A stretch of 15,448 nt of DNA from DATKEH01 sp035546355 (GTDB lineage Bacteria; Acidobacteriota; Thermoanaerobaculia; Multivoradales; JAIOJS01): positions 1 through 15,448 of the forward strand of contig DATKEH010000356.1 of assembly GCA_035546355.1 (NCBI GenBank), in the 5' to 3' direction. The notes below the pieces were generated by a model that saw nothing but the letters and a program-made list of their open reading frames with translations, was not told the origin of the DNA and ran no database searches. Positions 5,722-13,772 of this stretch are shown one piece after another; the first letter of the stretch is position 1, and each line of letters begins with the position of its first letter. The position numbers were made by a program, and so were the translations under genes.

Positions 5722-7284
5722 ATGGCCGAAGCCAAGACGGCCCCCGGGGCCGAGGAGCTCGCCAGACGCCGGCAGGCGGCGCTGTCGGGGGGCGGCAGCG
5801 AGCGCATCGAGCGCCAGCACGAGGCGGGCAAGCTCACGGCCCGCGAGCGCGTCGAGCTGCTCCTGGACCCGGCCTCGTTCGTCGAGCTGGACGCGCTGGT
5901 GGTGCATCGCTGCCGCGACTTCGACATGGAAGGGAAGCGAATCCCCGGCGACGGCGTGGTGAGCGGCTACGGCACGATCGAGGGCCGGCTGGTCTACCTC
6001 TTCGCCCAGGACTTCACCGTCTTCGGCGGCTCGCTGTCCGAGACCAACGCCGAGAAGATCTGCAAGATCATGGACCTGGCGATGGAGAACGGAGCGCCGC
6101 TGATCGGGCTCAACGACTCGGGCGGCGCCCGCATCCAGGAGGGCGTGGCGTCGCTCGGCGGCTACGCCGACATCTTCCTGCGCAACACCCTGGCCTCCGG
6201 CGTGGTGCCGCAGATCTCGGCCGTCATGGGGCCTTGCGCCGGGGGCGCCGTCTACTCGCCGGCGATCACCGATTTCATCCTCATGGTCGAGGAGACGAGC
6301 TACATGTTCGTCACCGGCCCCGACGTCATCAAGACGGTGACCCACGAGCAGGTGACCAAGGAGGAGCTGGGCGGCGCCCGTACCCACGCCGGCAGGAGCG
6401 GCGTCTGCCACTTCGTCACCGCCAACGACGCCGCCTGTCTGCAGACCGTCCGGCGGCTGCTCTCCTTCCTGCCGAGCAACAACCTCGACGACCCGCCGCC
6501 GGGAACGAGCCGCGACGACCCCGAGCGGGAGGAGCCGGCGCTCGACGCGCTGATCCCGGCCGACCCCAACAAGCCCTACGACGTCCAACAGCTGATCCGG
6601 GCGGTAGTGGACGACGGCGACTTCCTGGAGGTGCACGCCGAGTACGCGCGCAACTTGGTGGTGGGGTTCGCGCGGATCGCCAACCAGAGCGTCGGCATCG
6701 TCGCCAACCAGCCCGCCTACCTGGCCGGAGTGCTCGACATCGACGCCTCGCTCAAGGGCGCCCGCTTCGTGCGCTTCTGCGACGCCTTCAACCTGCCGCT
6801 GGTCACCTTCGAGGACGTGCCCGGCTTCCTTCCCGGCACCCAGCAGGAGTTCGGCGGCATCATCAAGCACGGGGCGAAGCTGCTCTACGCCTTCGCCGAG
6901 GCGACGGTGCCGAAGGTGACGGTGATCACCCGCAAGGCCTACGGCGGCGCCTACTGCGTCATGGCCAGCAAGCACATCCGCACCGACGTCAACCTCGCCT
7001 ACCCGACGGCGGAGATCGCGGTGATGGGGCCGGAGGGGGCGGTCAACATCCTCTACCGCCGCGAGCTGCAGGCGGCCGGCGACGAGGCGCCGGCGCTGCG
7101 CGCCCGGCGGGTCGGCGAGTACCGTGAGAAGTTCTCCAACCCCTACGTCGCCGCCGAGCGCGGCTTCGTCGACGCGGTGATCGAGCCCCGCCAGACGCGG
7201 CCGCAGGTCGCCCGCGCCCTGCGCCAGCTGCGCGGCAAGCGGGCCGCCACGCCGCCCAAGAAGCACGGCAACATCCCGCTGTGA
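5722..7284 (+). CDS. pccB: propionyl-CoA (acyl-CoA) carboxylase, carboxyltransferase beta subunit
   Basis: A 520-residue crotonase-fold carboxyltransferase, the usual length for PccB. It moves CO2 from carboxybiotin to an acyl-CoA, typically propionyl-CoA to methylmalonyl-CoA, in the cytoplasm. The N half has RIERQHEAGKLTARERVELL, then NDSGGARIQEG (131-141) and GPCAGGAVYSPA (170-181), which form the CoA-side oxyanion region. The C half has TFEDVPGFLPGTQQE, TRKAYGGAYCVMASK (403-417) and DVNLAYPTAEIAVMGPEGAV. It ends in KKHGNIPL, the typical PccB tail. The aspartate at 422 sits about where actinobacterial PccB has a substrate-selecting Asp, which favours propionyl-CoA; this is from memory. Methylmalonyl-CoA decarboxylase alpha is a close relative that cannot be fully excluded. 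ATG 5722 is fixed by AGGAGG. No biotin carboxylase or BCCP gene is adjacent. Confidence 0.93.
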   Translation: MAEAKTAPGAEELARRRQAALSGGGSERIERQHEAGKLTARERVELLLDPASFVELDALVVHRCRDFDMEGKRIPGDGVVSGYGTIEGRLVYLFAQDFTVFGGSLSETNAEKICKIMDLAMENGAPLIGLNDSGGARIQEGVASLGGYADIFLRNTLASGVVPQISAVMGPCAGGAVYSPAITDFILMVEETSYMFVTGPDVIKTVTHEQVTKEELGGARTHAGRSGVCHFVTANDAACLQTVRRLLSFLPSNNLDDPPPGTSRDDPEREEPALDALIPADPNKPYDVQQLIRAVVDDGDFLEVHAEYARNLVVGFARIANQSVGIVANQPAYLAGVLDIDASLKGARFVRFCDAFNLPLVTFEDVPGFLPGTQQEFGGIIKHGAKLLYAFAEATVPKVTVITRKAYGGAYCVMASKHIRTDVNLAYPTAEIAVMGPEGAVNILYRRELQAAGDEAPALRARRVGEYREKFSNPYVAAERGFVDAVIEPRQTRPQVARALRQLRGKRAATPPKKHGNIPL

Positions 7285-7313
7285 GCGCTGCGCCGCGCAC
7301 CGACGAGGGCTGA

Positions 7314-8447
7314 ATGCGGCAGGCCCACGTCCTGCTCCTGCTGCTGGCCGCCGTCGCCGCCGGCGGCTGCGCGCGCGACGCCTTCTCGCGGCTGCCGCAG
7401 GGCACCCTGTGGTACGGCGACGCCGCCGCCGCCGACGCCTTCCTGGCGCAGCTGCAGAGCCTGGCCGGGACGCCGGCAGCGCACGCCGCGGGCGAGCTGC
7501 GGGAGCGACTCGACGGGTGCTCTCGCTTCCTCGCCTTCTGCCCCCGCGGCGGGAGCTGTCGGCTGCAGGACGCCGTCACCTGCGAGCCGGCAGACGCCAC
7601 CGCCACCGCCGCCGCCGCCGCCCTCGGCGACGCGGCATGGATCTTCGCCGGCGAGCCGGGCGGCCGCCGGGTCTACGTGCGCGCGACGCCCGACGAGGCG
7701 GCGGGCTGGCGCTTCGAGGCGGCGGTCGATCGCGGCGCCGTCGGCGCCGTCGACGCCGTGCTGCCGGCCGCCGAGCCCCCCGGCCGGCCGACCCTGGCGG
7801 CCCACGAACGGCTGCTCCACCTGCACGTCCGGCCCGACCGCAAGCCGGATCTCGAGGCCCTGGCGCCGGACGTCGGCTGGGTCGAGCAGCTCTACCTCCT
7901 GCACCACCCCCTGCTGAGCGGCCACGGCCTCGAGGGGAGCTGGGAGCTCGCCACCTACCTCCCCGCGGCAGGGGAAGCCATGGCGCCGACCGTGGTGGCG
8001 CTGGCGGTCCGCGAGCCCGAGAAGGCTCGTCAGGCCATGGAGGACTTCCTGGCGAGGGCGATGGAGCGCTGGCCGCTGCGGCGCAGCGACTGGAGCCTGG
8101 AGGGTGCCGCCGGGGCGTGCCTGAGCAACCTCAACGTGCTGCCCCAGCTGGCGCCCTGTTACGTGCTGACCAGCGACGCGCTGGTGATCGGCTGGAACGC
8201 CACCGCCCTCGAACGCGCCCTGGCCGCAGCGTCGGGCGCGGCGACCGCCGCGGCGGGCAGCGAGCTGAGCGTCGACCTCGCCAGCCTCCCCGAAGCCGAC
8301 TTACGGCTGCAGCGCGCCTACGGCCATCCGCGGCCGGTGCCGGGCAGCTACCCATGGTCGTCGCTGCGGGTCGAGGGCCGGCGCGAGGGGGGCCGCTACG
8401 CGCTGCAGGCCACTCTCGCCGGACCTCCTACCGCCCCCGCGCCATGA
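7314..8447 (+). CDS. putative lipoprotein of unknown function
   Basis: A 377-residue protein that I do not recognise. It starts with a hydrophobic signal (VLLLLLAAVAAGGC) ending in a cysteine at residue 19. This resembles a lipobox, although the -3 residue is Ala rather than the usual Leu. Further cysteines at about residues 69, 76 and 82 (DGCSRF, AFCPRGGSCRL) and later pairs could form disulfides after export. The body has alternating charged/hydrophobic stretches, a run of GCC codons encoding TATAAAAA (around 7600-7620), and a C-terminal part with LVIGWNATALERALAAASG. That last piece recalls the repeated strand/helix units of DUF3352-like lipoproteins, but I cannot confirm this. GAGGG lies four bases before ATG 7314. 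Its TGA overlaps the ATG of the next gene (ATGA), so the two are probably co-translated and may act together at the envelope. Confidence 0.72.
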   Translation: MRQAHVLLLLLAAVAAGGCARDAFSRLPQGTLWYGDAAAADAFLAQLQSLAGTPAAHAAGELRERLDGCSRFLAFCPRGGSCRLQDAVTCEPADATATAAAAALGDAAWIFAGEPGGRRVYVRATPDEAAGWRFEAAVDRGAVGAVDAVLPAAEPPGRPTLAAHERLLHLHVRPDRKPDLEALAPDVGWVEQLYLLHHPLLSGHGLEGSWELATYLPAAGEAMAPTVVALAVREPEKARQAMEDFLARAMERWPLRRSDWSLEGAAGACLSNLNVLPQLAPCYVLTSDALVIGWNATALERALAAASGAATAAAGSELSVDLASLPEADLRLQRAYGHPRPVPGSYPWSSLRVEGRREGGRYALQATLAGPPTAPAP

Positions 8448-10759
8448 CCCGCCGCTGGCTCAGCCTGACGCTGCTCGCCCTGCTGCTGCTGGCCGCGGGG
8501 GTGCTGGCGGCGCGAGCCGGCCGCCGCTGGGCCGGCTATCGTCAGGCCGAGGGGGTCTGCCAGGCGGCGACGGCCGGCCGCTGGGACGAGGCGCTGCGGC
8601 GCAGCCAGACGCTGCCGGTCCCCCGGGTGTCGCGGCTGCGCGCCGCCGACTGCCGCTGTATCGCCTTGATGTCGACCGGCCGGCGGGAAGCCTGTGTCGA
8701 GCTGCTCGAGCGGCTGCTGGCGGAGCCCGCGACCGGCGACTGGCTGCCGAATCCGCTGCTCACCGCCGTGCTGGTCGAGGACCGCCGGGATCGCGGCCAG
8801 GTCGCGCGCGCTGCCCAGCTCGCCCACCAGGGGGCGCTGCACTACCCCGACAGCGGGCCGCTGCTGGTGCTGGAGACCGAGCTACGGCTGCGGCTCGAGG
8901 AGCCGGACGGAGTCCTCGCCGACGTCGAGCGCCGGCTCGAGCGCGGCCCCCCGCTGGCGCCGGTGGTGCGCTTGCACGTGGCGCGGCGGTACCTCGGCGA
9001 GCATGACGCGGCCGGCACGCTGCGGCTCCTCGGCGAGGAGCCGCCGGCGCCGGAGGTGCGCGACATCTGGGCGAGCCTGCGCGCCCAGGCGCTGGCGCTG
9101 CAGGGGAGGCCGGAGGAGCTGCTGGCGCTGGTCGAGCAGTGGAGCGCCTGGCGCGGCGACCCGGCGCTGCCGCAGGCCTACTACGCCGTGCTGCTCAGCG
9201 TGCAGCAACTCGAGGATCCGGCCGGCCGGCCGGTCGAGGCGTTGCTGCAGCAGGTGGTGGAGCGCGGCGACCGGCTGGCGGACGAAGAGCTGTTGGAGGG
9301 CGCCTACGTACGGCTGGTGGGAGCGCTGACGGTCCTCGGCCGCAGCGAGGAGGCCCTGGCCTGGTTCGATCGCGGGGCGGCGCGCTTCGACGGCCTCGGG
9401 CACCTGGAGAGGGACGACCTGCTGCGCAGCGCCACCCACCATTCGCTCGGCCTCGACAATCTGATCCGGGTCCAGGGAGCGGTGGCGATTCGGCTGCCTC
9501 GCCCCCGGCCCGGGGACGTGCTGCTGCTGTCACCGGATCCCTCCCAGCCGCCCGACACGGCGTACGAGGCGCATCCCGTCCCGGCCGAAGGCGTGGTACG
9601 GGTCCGGCGGGCTCTCGGCACCTGGCCGCAGCGCTGGGTGCTGCGCCAGGGGGACGGTACCGTCGCCGCCTCGGGCGCGGTGTGGCCCAACCCGCAGCGG
9701 GAGGTGACGGTCGAGGTGGCGCGGCGGCCGGGGGTGGCGCCCCGGCAGCTCCCTCCCTGGCGGCCGCCGCCAGCGGGCGATGGCCGCCGCGCGGTGGTGG
9801 TCATCCTCGACTGCGGCGACTGGCGGTTCGTACAGTACGGCCGCGCGCGCGGCGAGCTGCCGACCCTGGGGCGCCTGCAGGACCGGGGGCGCAGCGCGGT
9901 GCTGCTCAGCGAGCCGCCCTTCACCGCCATCGCCATCCGCTCGCTGGCCAAGCCCGGCGCCCAGGGGATCGACGGCTTCCTCGGGCTGATCCACCGGCTG
10001 GGGGCCGAGGTCGAGGGGCTCGACTTCGTCGGCCGCAACCCCTTCGCGCCGCTGGCCTGGGTACTGCCCGCCCACACCGATCTGTTCGAGACCCTGGGGG
10101 CGGGCGCGCTCAAGACGGTCAACATGCTGCACGCCCACGGCTCGATGGAGGAGGTCGGCCGCCACGGCCGGGTGGTCGGGCCGCGCGGCGCCGAGGGCCT
10201 TCTCGAAGGGCTGCGCAGCCGGCGGTCGCTGACGGCCGACGAGATGCGCGACCTGGACGAAGCCGATCCCGCCATGCTGTCGCTGGTCGAGCAGATCGCC
10301 GCCGACTTCGATGCCATCGAGCGGCTGGCGGGCGAGCGGTCCTTCGACCTGATCGTGCTGCGCGTCGCCGCCCTCGACCTGTTGACGCACGGCGGGTTCC
10401 CTGCGGCGACCGCCGCCCGTCAGGACGACGGACGGGGGCTGCTCTTCGCCCTCTATCGCTACCTCGACCGCCGCATCGGCGAGCTGCAGCAACGGCTGGC
10501 GGGCGACGATCTGCTGGTGGTGCTCTCCGATCACGGCATCCGCACCGCGCTCGAGCACGCGCCCGAGGCCCTGTTCCTCGCCATCGGCCCCGGGGTCGAG
10601 CCGGGAAGGGTCGCCGGCGCTCCGGAGCTGCGGGGAGTGGGGCGGATGCTCGCCGACTACTTCGGTGTGCCGACCGAGTGGCCGCGGACCCTCCGGCTGC
10701 GGGAGGAGCAGGCGGCCGGCGGCAGCCCGAGCCCGGCGGGCCCCTCGGGGTCGCCTTGA
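8444..10759 (+). CDS. membrane-anchored helical-repeat protein with alkaline-phosphatase-superfamily domain
   Basis: A 771-residue protein. Residues 1-25 (RRWLSLTLLALLLLAAGVLA) are a signal anchor, so the rest is probably periplasmic. Residues about 35-340 are a TPR-like helical solenoid (for example AGRWDEALRRSQ and LGRSEEALAWFDRGAARF). Residues about 345-430 look like a small beta domain. Residues about 448-745 form an alkaline-phosphatase-superfamily domain of the phosphodiesterase/nucleotide-pyrophosphatase type. Likely ligands are D456 (VVVILDCGDW), nucleophile T494 (SEPPFTAIA), D645 and H649 (DLLTHG), D696 and H697 (LSDHG), and H705 (EHAPEAL). All positions expected from that family are filled, so it is probably an active two-metal phosphohydrolase or transferase. 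The usual TG...HG stretch after the nucleophile is altered (IRSLAKPGAQGIDGF). The substrate is unknown. The start overlaps the lipoprotein stop by four bases. Confidence 0.8.
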   Translation: MTRRWLSLTLLALLLLAAGVLAARAGRRWAGYRQAEGVCQAATAGRWDEALRRSQTLPVPRVSRLRAADCRCIALMSTGRREACVELLERLLAEPATGDWLPNPLLTAVLVEDRRDRGQVARAAQLAHQGALHYPDSGPLLVLETELRLRLEEPDGVLADVERRLERGPPLAPVVRLHVARRYLGEHDAAGTLRLLGEEPPAPEVRDIWASLRAQALALQGRPEELLALVEQWSAWRGDPALPQAYYAVLLSVQQLEDPAGRPVEALLQQVVERGDRLADEELLEGAYVRLVGALTVLGRSEEALAWFDRGAARFDGLGHLERDDLLRSATHHSLGLDNLIRVQGAVAIRLPRPRPGDVLLLSPDPSQPPDTAYEAHPVPAEGVVRVRRALGTWPQRWVLRQGDGTVAASGAVWPNPQREVTVEVARRPGVAPRQLPPWRPPPAGDGRRAVVVILDCGDWRFVQYGRARGELPTLGRLQDRGRSAVLLSEPPFTAIAIRSLAKPGAQGIDGFLGLIHRLGAEVEGLDFVGRNPFAPLAWVLPAHTDLFETLGAGALKTVNMLHAHGSMEEVGRHGRVVGPRGAEGLLEGLRSRRSLTADEMRDLDEADPAMLSLVEQIAADFDAIERLAGERSFDLIVLRVAALDLLTHGGFPAATAARQDDGRGLLFALYRYLDRRIGELQQRLAGDDLLVVLSDHGIRTALEHAPEALFLAIGPGVEPGRVAGAPELRGVGRMLADYFGVPTEWPRTLRLREEQAAGGSPSPAGPSGSP

Positions 10760-10784
10760 CACCCCCTGCGGCGTGCGCCAAGCT
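10756..10784 (+). promoter_or_regulatory. sigma70-type promoter for the small basic protein and glyA
   Basis: A perfect TTGACA (10756-10761) overlaps the stop codon (10757-10759) of the preceding gene. Seventeen bases downstream is CAAGCT (10779-10784), which keeps only the second A and final T of TATAAT. The predicted transcript start near 10791 leaves a short leader that contains GAGGAGGG (10802-10809). The -35 and spacing are good and the -10 is weak. Confidence 0.45.
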
Positions 10785-10814
10785 GCGCGCGCACTACCGA
10801 CGAGGAGGGCCCCC

Positions 10815-11000
10815 ATGCGTGAGAAGGATCGCCAGCTGAGACGGCGCCGGCAACGGCGCCAGAAGCGGTTGAAGCGGCGCGCCGCCGAGGAGCGGTCACA
10901 GCGCCAGCAACAGACGCCCGCGAAGCCGAAGAGAAAGACCACCACCCGCAAGCCGGCCAAGGCCAAGGAGGCCGCCCCGGCCGCAGGCGGCGAGAGCTGA
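10815..11000 (+). CDS. small, very basic hypothetical protein
   Basis: A 61-residue protein with an excellent Shine-Dalgarno (GAGGAGGG, 10802-10809) five bases before the ATG. Residues 1-24 are almost all charged (MREKDRQLRRRRQRRQKRLK), probably one long helix. Residues 34-55 are a Lys/Pro/Ala-rich tail (KPKRKTTTRKPAKAKEAAPA) like those of histone-H1-like or ribosome/nucleic-acid-binding small proteins. From memory, the N-terminal half resembles the small DUF6800-type proteins found next to housekeeping genes, but I cannot confirm the family. It lies 10 bases before glyA and downstream of a promoter, so it is likely the first gene of that transcript. Nucleic-acid binding is inferred from charge only. 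Confidence 0.7.
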   Translation: MREKDRQLRRRRQRRQKRLKRRAAEERSQRQQQTPAKPKRKTTTRKPAKAKEAAPAAGGES

Positions 11001-11010
11001 GCCGGGCGGC

Positions 11011-12258
11011 ATGATCGACAGCAGGAGCCTGGCGCAGGCCGACCCCGACGTCGCCGCCGCGTTGACCGCGGAGCGCCGCCGCCAGAACGAGGGCCTCGAG
11101 CTGATCGCCTCGGAGAACTTCGTCTCCCAGCCGGTGCTCGAGGCGGCCGGATCGGTCCTCACCAACAAGTACGCCGAGGGCTATCCCGGGCGCCGCTACT
11201 ACGGCGGCTGCGAGCACGTCGACGTCGTCGAGGAACTGGCCATCGACCGCGCCAAGCAGCTGTTCGGAGCCGAGCACGTCAACGTGCAGCCCCACTCGGG
11301 GACCCAGGCCAACATGGCGGTCTACTTCGGGTTCCTCGAGCCCGGCGACAAGCTGATGGGGATGGACCTCTCCTGCGGCGGCCACCTCACCCACGGCCAC
11401 CGCCTCTCCTACTCGGGCCGCGACTTCGAGGTGGTGGCCTACGGGGTCGACCGCGACAGCGAGCGGATCGACTACGACGCCGTCGAGGCGCAGGCGACGG
11501 CGGAGCGGCCGAAGCTCATCGTGGTCGGAGCGAGCGCCTACAGCCGCGTCCTCGACTTCGCCCGCTTCCGCCGCATCGCCGATCGCGCTGGGGCGCTGTT
11601 GATGGCCGACATCGCCCACATCGCCGGGCTGGTGGCCGCCGGTCTGCACCCCTCGCCGGTGCCGCACTGCGACTTCGTCACCACCACCACCCACAAGACC
11701 CTGCGGGGGCCACGGGCGGGGATGATCCTCTGCCGGCAGGAGCACGCCAAGCAGCTCGATCGCGCCGTCTTCCCGGGCATCCAGGGGGGGCCGCTGATGC
11801 ACGTCATAGCCGCCAAGGCGGTGGCCTTCGGCGAGGCGCTGCGCGAGCCGTTCGCCGACTACCAGCGCCGGATCGTCGCCAACGCGCGGCGGCTCGCCGA
11901 CCGGCTGGCCGCCAGGGGCTTCCGCATCGTCTCGGGCGGCACCGACAACCACCTGATGCTGGTCGACGTGGCGGCCGCCGGCACCACCGGCAGCGAGGCC
12001 GAGAAGGCGCTCGAGGCCGCCGCCATCACGGCGAACAAGAACACCATCCCCTACGACCCGAACCCGCCGCTGGTGGCCTCGGGCATCCGCCTCGGCACGC
12101 CGGCGGTGACCACCCGCGGCATGGGCGAGACCGAGATGGACGCGATCGGCGACCTCATCGGCGAGGTGCTCGCGGCGCCGCACGACCGGGGCATCCAGCA
12201 GCGGGTGGCGGGGCGCGTGCGCGAGCTCTGCGCGGCCTTCCCGCTGTACGCGGCGTAG
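11011..12258 (+). CDS. glyA: serine hydroxymethyltransferase
   Basis: A 415-residue fold-type I PLP enzyme, the normal bacterial length. It interconverts serine and glycine with tetrahydrofolate and 5,10-methylene-tetrahydrofolate in the cytoplasm, and is the main source of C1 units. Diagnostic motifs are ELIASENFVS (30-39), NKYAEGYPGRRYYGGCE (52-68), NVQPHSGTQAN (91-101), the PLP ring-binding D200 and H203 in MADIAHIAGL, and the Schiff-base lysine K229 in TTTTHKTLRGPRAG. The C-terminal part has NTIPYDP and the GIRLGTPAVTTRGM substrate-binding stretch. The start at ATG 11011 gives the family-typical N terminus; no strong Shine-Dalgarno is seen in the 10-base gap after the small basic gene, so coupling is likely. 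It converges on folC, another folate-pathway gene. Confidence 0.97.
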   Translation: MIDSRSLAQADPDVAAALTAERRRQNEGLELIASENFVSQPVLEAAGSVLTNKYAEGYPGRRYYGGCEHVDVVEELAIDRAKQLFGAEHVNVQPHSGTQANMAVYFGFLEPGDKLMGMDLSCGGHLTHGHRLSYSGRDFEVVAYGVDRDSERIDYDAVEAQATAERPKLIVVGASAYSRVLDFARFRRIADRAGALLMADIAHIAGLVAAGLHPSPVPHCDFVTTTTHKTLRGPRAGMILCRQEHAKQLDRAVFPGIQGGPLMHVIAAKAVAFGEALREPFADYQRRIVANARRLADRLAARGFRIVSGGTDNHLMLVDVAAAGTTGSEAEKALEAAAITANKNTIPYDPNPPLVASGIRLGTPAVTTRGMGETEMDAIGDLIGEVLAAPHDRGIQQRVAGRVRELCAAFPLYAA

Positions 12259-12266
12259 AGAGGGCG

Positions 12267-13682
12267 TCACCCGGATGCCCGGCGCGGCGGGCGGGGCGGG
12301 GACCAGGAGGGGACGTCGGCCGCCGGCGTCGGCTCACCCCAGCGCTCGCGCGCCAGCCGGCGCACCTCGCCGACCAGCACCAGGGAGCCGGTGACCAACA
12401 GCACCCGCGGCCGCTGACGCAGGGCCCGCTCCAGCGCCTGCGCCGCAGCCGGGACCAGCGTCGCCTCGCGGTTGCCGGTGATGCGCGCCAGGGCCCGCAC
12501 CGGCTGTGCCCGCGGCGAGGACGGCTCGCACAGCGTCACCCGCCCCGCCACCGGCGCCAGCGCCCGCCAGATCCCGACCGCGTCCTTGTCGGCCAGTACC
12601 CCGAACAGGAGGTCGACGCGGCCTTCCCGGGCAGCCACCGCCGCGGCCAGGCGATGCGCGGCCGCGGGGTTGTGGGCCCCGTCGAGCAGCAGCCGCTGCC
12701 CCGCCGGCAGAAGCACCTCCTCCATCCTCCCCGGCCAACGGCAGCCGGCGACGCCAGCGGCCACGGCGGTCTCGTCCAGCCTGGCAAAGCCGCGCTGGCG
12801 CAGCTCCTCGGCGGCGGCCAGCGCCAGCGCCAGGTTGGCGACCTGGTGGTCGCCCGCGAGTGGCAGATCGAGCCGGTAGCGCGTGCCCCGCGCGACCAGG
12901 CTCACTCGCTGTCCGCCGCCGGCCAGCGGCGTCGCCGCCACCACCCTCGACTCCTGATCCACCCGCCGCAGGGCCACCCCGATCTCGCCGGCGGCCGCCG
13001 CCAGGGCCCGCGCCACCTCGGGCTCGGGAGCCCACGCCAGCGCCGCATGGCCGCGGCGGAAGATCCCCGCCTTCTCGCGCGCCACCGCCGCCAGCGTGCC
13101 GCCCAGGTACTCGCCATGGTCGAGAGCCACCGAGGTGACCAGGGAGAGCAGCGGCTCGCAGGCGTTGGTAGCGTCGAGGCGCCCCCCGAGGCCGACCTCG
13201 AGCACTGCCAGCTCGGCGTCCTGGCGGTGGAACCAGAGCCAGGCGGCGACGGTCAGCGCCTCGAAGTAGGTGGGCGGCTCGTCGCCGGCCGCCGCCACCA
13301 CCTCGGCTACCAGCTCCTCGAGCGCCGCCGCCGCGATCGCCTTGCCGCCGAACCGCAGCCGCTCCCGCGGCTCCTCCAGGTGGGGCGAGGTGTAGAGCCC
13401 GGTGCGATAGCCGGCGGCGCAGGCGATCGCCGCCAGCAAGGCGGCGGTGGAGCCCTTGCCGTTGGTACCGCCCACCAGCACCGCTGCGACGCCTCGCTGG
13501 GGGTCGCCGAGCCGCGAGAGCAGCCGCCGCACGGGTGCCAGGTCGAGCCGGACGCCGCGCCGTTCGAGGCTGGCCAGCAGCGACCGCGGCGCGGCGGCCC
13601 TACGGCGCAAGGGCCTGATGAGGCCCCGCGTCGGACCGCCGAGGGCGCTCTGCCCATTGCGGCGTAGCCACCGCTGCCCCAA
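12267..13682 (-). CDS. folC: dihydrofolate synthase / folylpolyglutamate synthase
   Basis: A Mur-ligase-type ATP-dependent enzyme that adds glutamate to dihydropteroate and folates in the cytoplasm. With the start at TTG 13682 it has 471 residues. The P loop is GGTNGKGST (71-79). Family motifs follow: YTSPHLEEPRERL (97-109), TYFEALTVAAW (138-148), EVGLGGRLDATN (162-173), ALDHGEYLGGTLA (186-198) with EKAGIF carrying the carbamylated-lysine site (K204), DGAHNPAA (334-341) and TGSLVLVGEVR (431-441). The start is uncertain. No ATG exists in frame; TTG 13682 is the first start-type codon after the accD stop, and TTG 13610 would begin just before the conserved LLASLERRGVRLDLAPV segment. Residues 1-30 look non-conserved, so the shorter form is possible. 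It follows accD, the classic accD-folC order. Confidence 0.92.
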   Translation of the reverse strand: MGQRWLRRNGQSALGGPTRGLIRPLRRRAAAPRSLLASLERRGVRLDLAPVRRLLSRLGDPQRGVAAVLVGGTNGKGSTAALLAAIACAAGYRTGLYTSPHLEEPRERLRFGGKAIAAAALEELVAEVVAAAGDEPPTYFEALTVAAWLWFHRQDAELAVLEVGLGGRLDATNACEPLLSLVTSVALDHGEYLGGTLAAVAREKAGIFRRGHAALAWAPEPEVARALAAAAGEIGVALRRVDQESRVVAATPLAGGGQRVSLVARGTRYRLDLPLAGDHQVANLALALAAAEELRQRGFARLDETAVAAGVAGCRWPGRMEEVLLPAGQRLLLDGAHNPAAAHRLAAAVAAREGRVDLLFGVLADKDAVGIWRALAPVAGRVTLCEPSSPRAQPVRALARITGNREATLVPAAAQALERALRQRPRVLLVTGSLVLVGEVRRLARERWGEPTPAADVPSWSPPRPPRRASG

Positions 13683-13772
13683 CCCCCACGGACGAGGTCC
13701 CTCTGTCGCCCCCCTCCGGAGCGGGACCGCACGGGCAGACCCGCGGCACCAGGGGATCCCGGGGGCTGCGCA

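Noticed and set aside
5269..7266. Long minus-strand open frame (665 codons) opposite pccB
   Set aside because: pccB has complete family motifs on the other strand, and the antisense translation is low-complexity His/Asp/Val/Gly-rich.
7598..7622. GCC trinucleotide run as a possible phase-variable microsatellite
   Set aside because: It is short and in frame, encodes an alanine run, and a change in trinucleotide number would not shift the frame.
10657..12270. Long minus-strand open frame opposite glyA
   Set aside because: glyA is unambiguous on the plus strand, and the antisense product lacks any recognisable motif.
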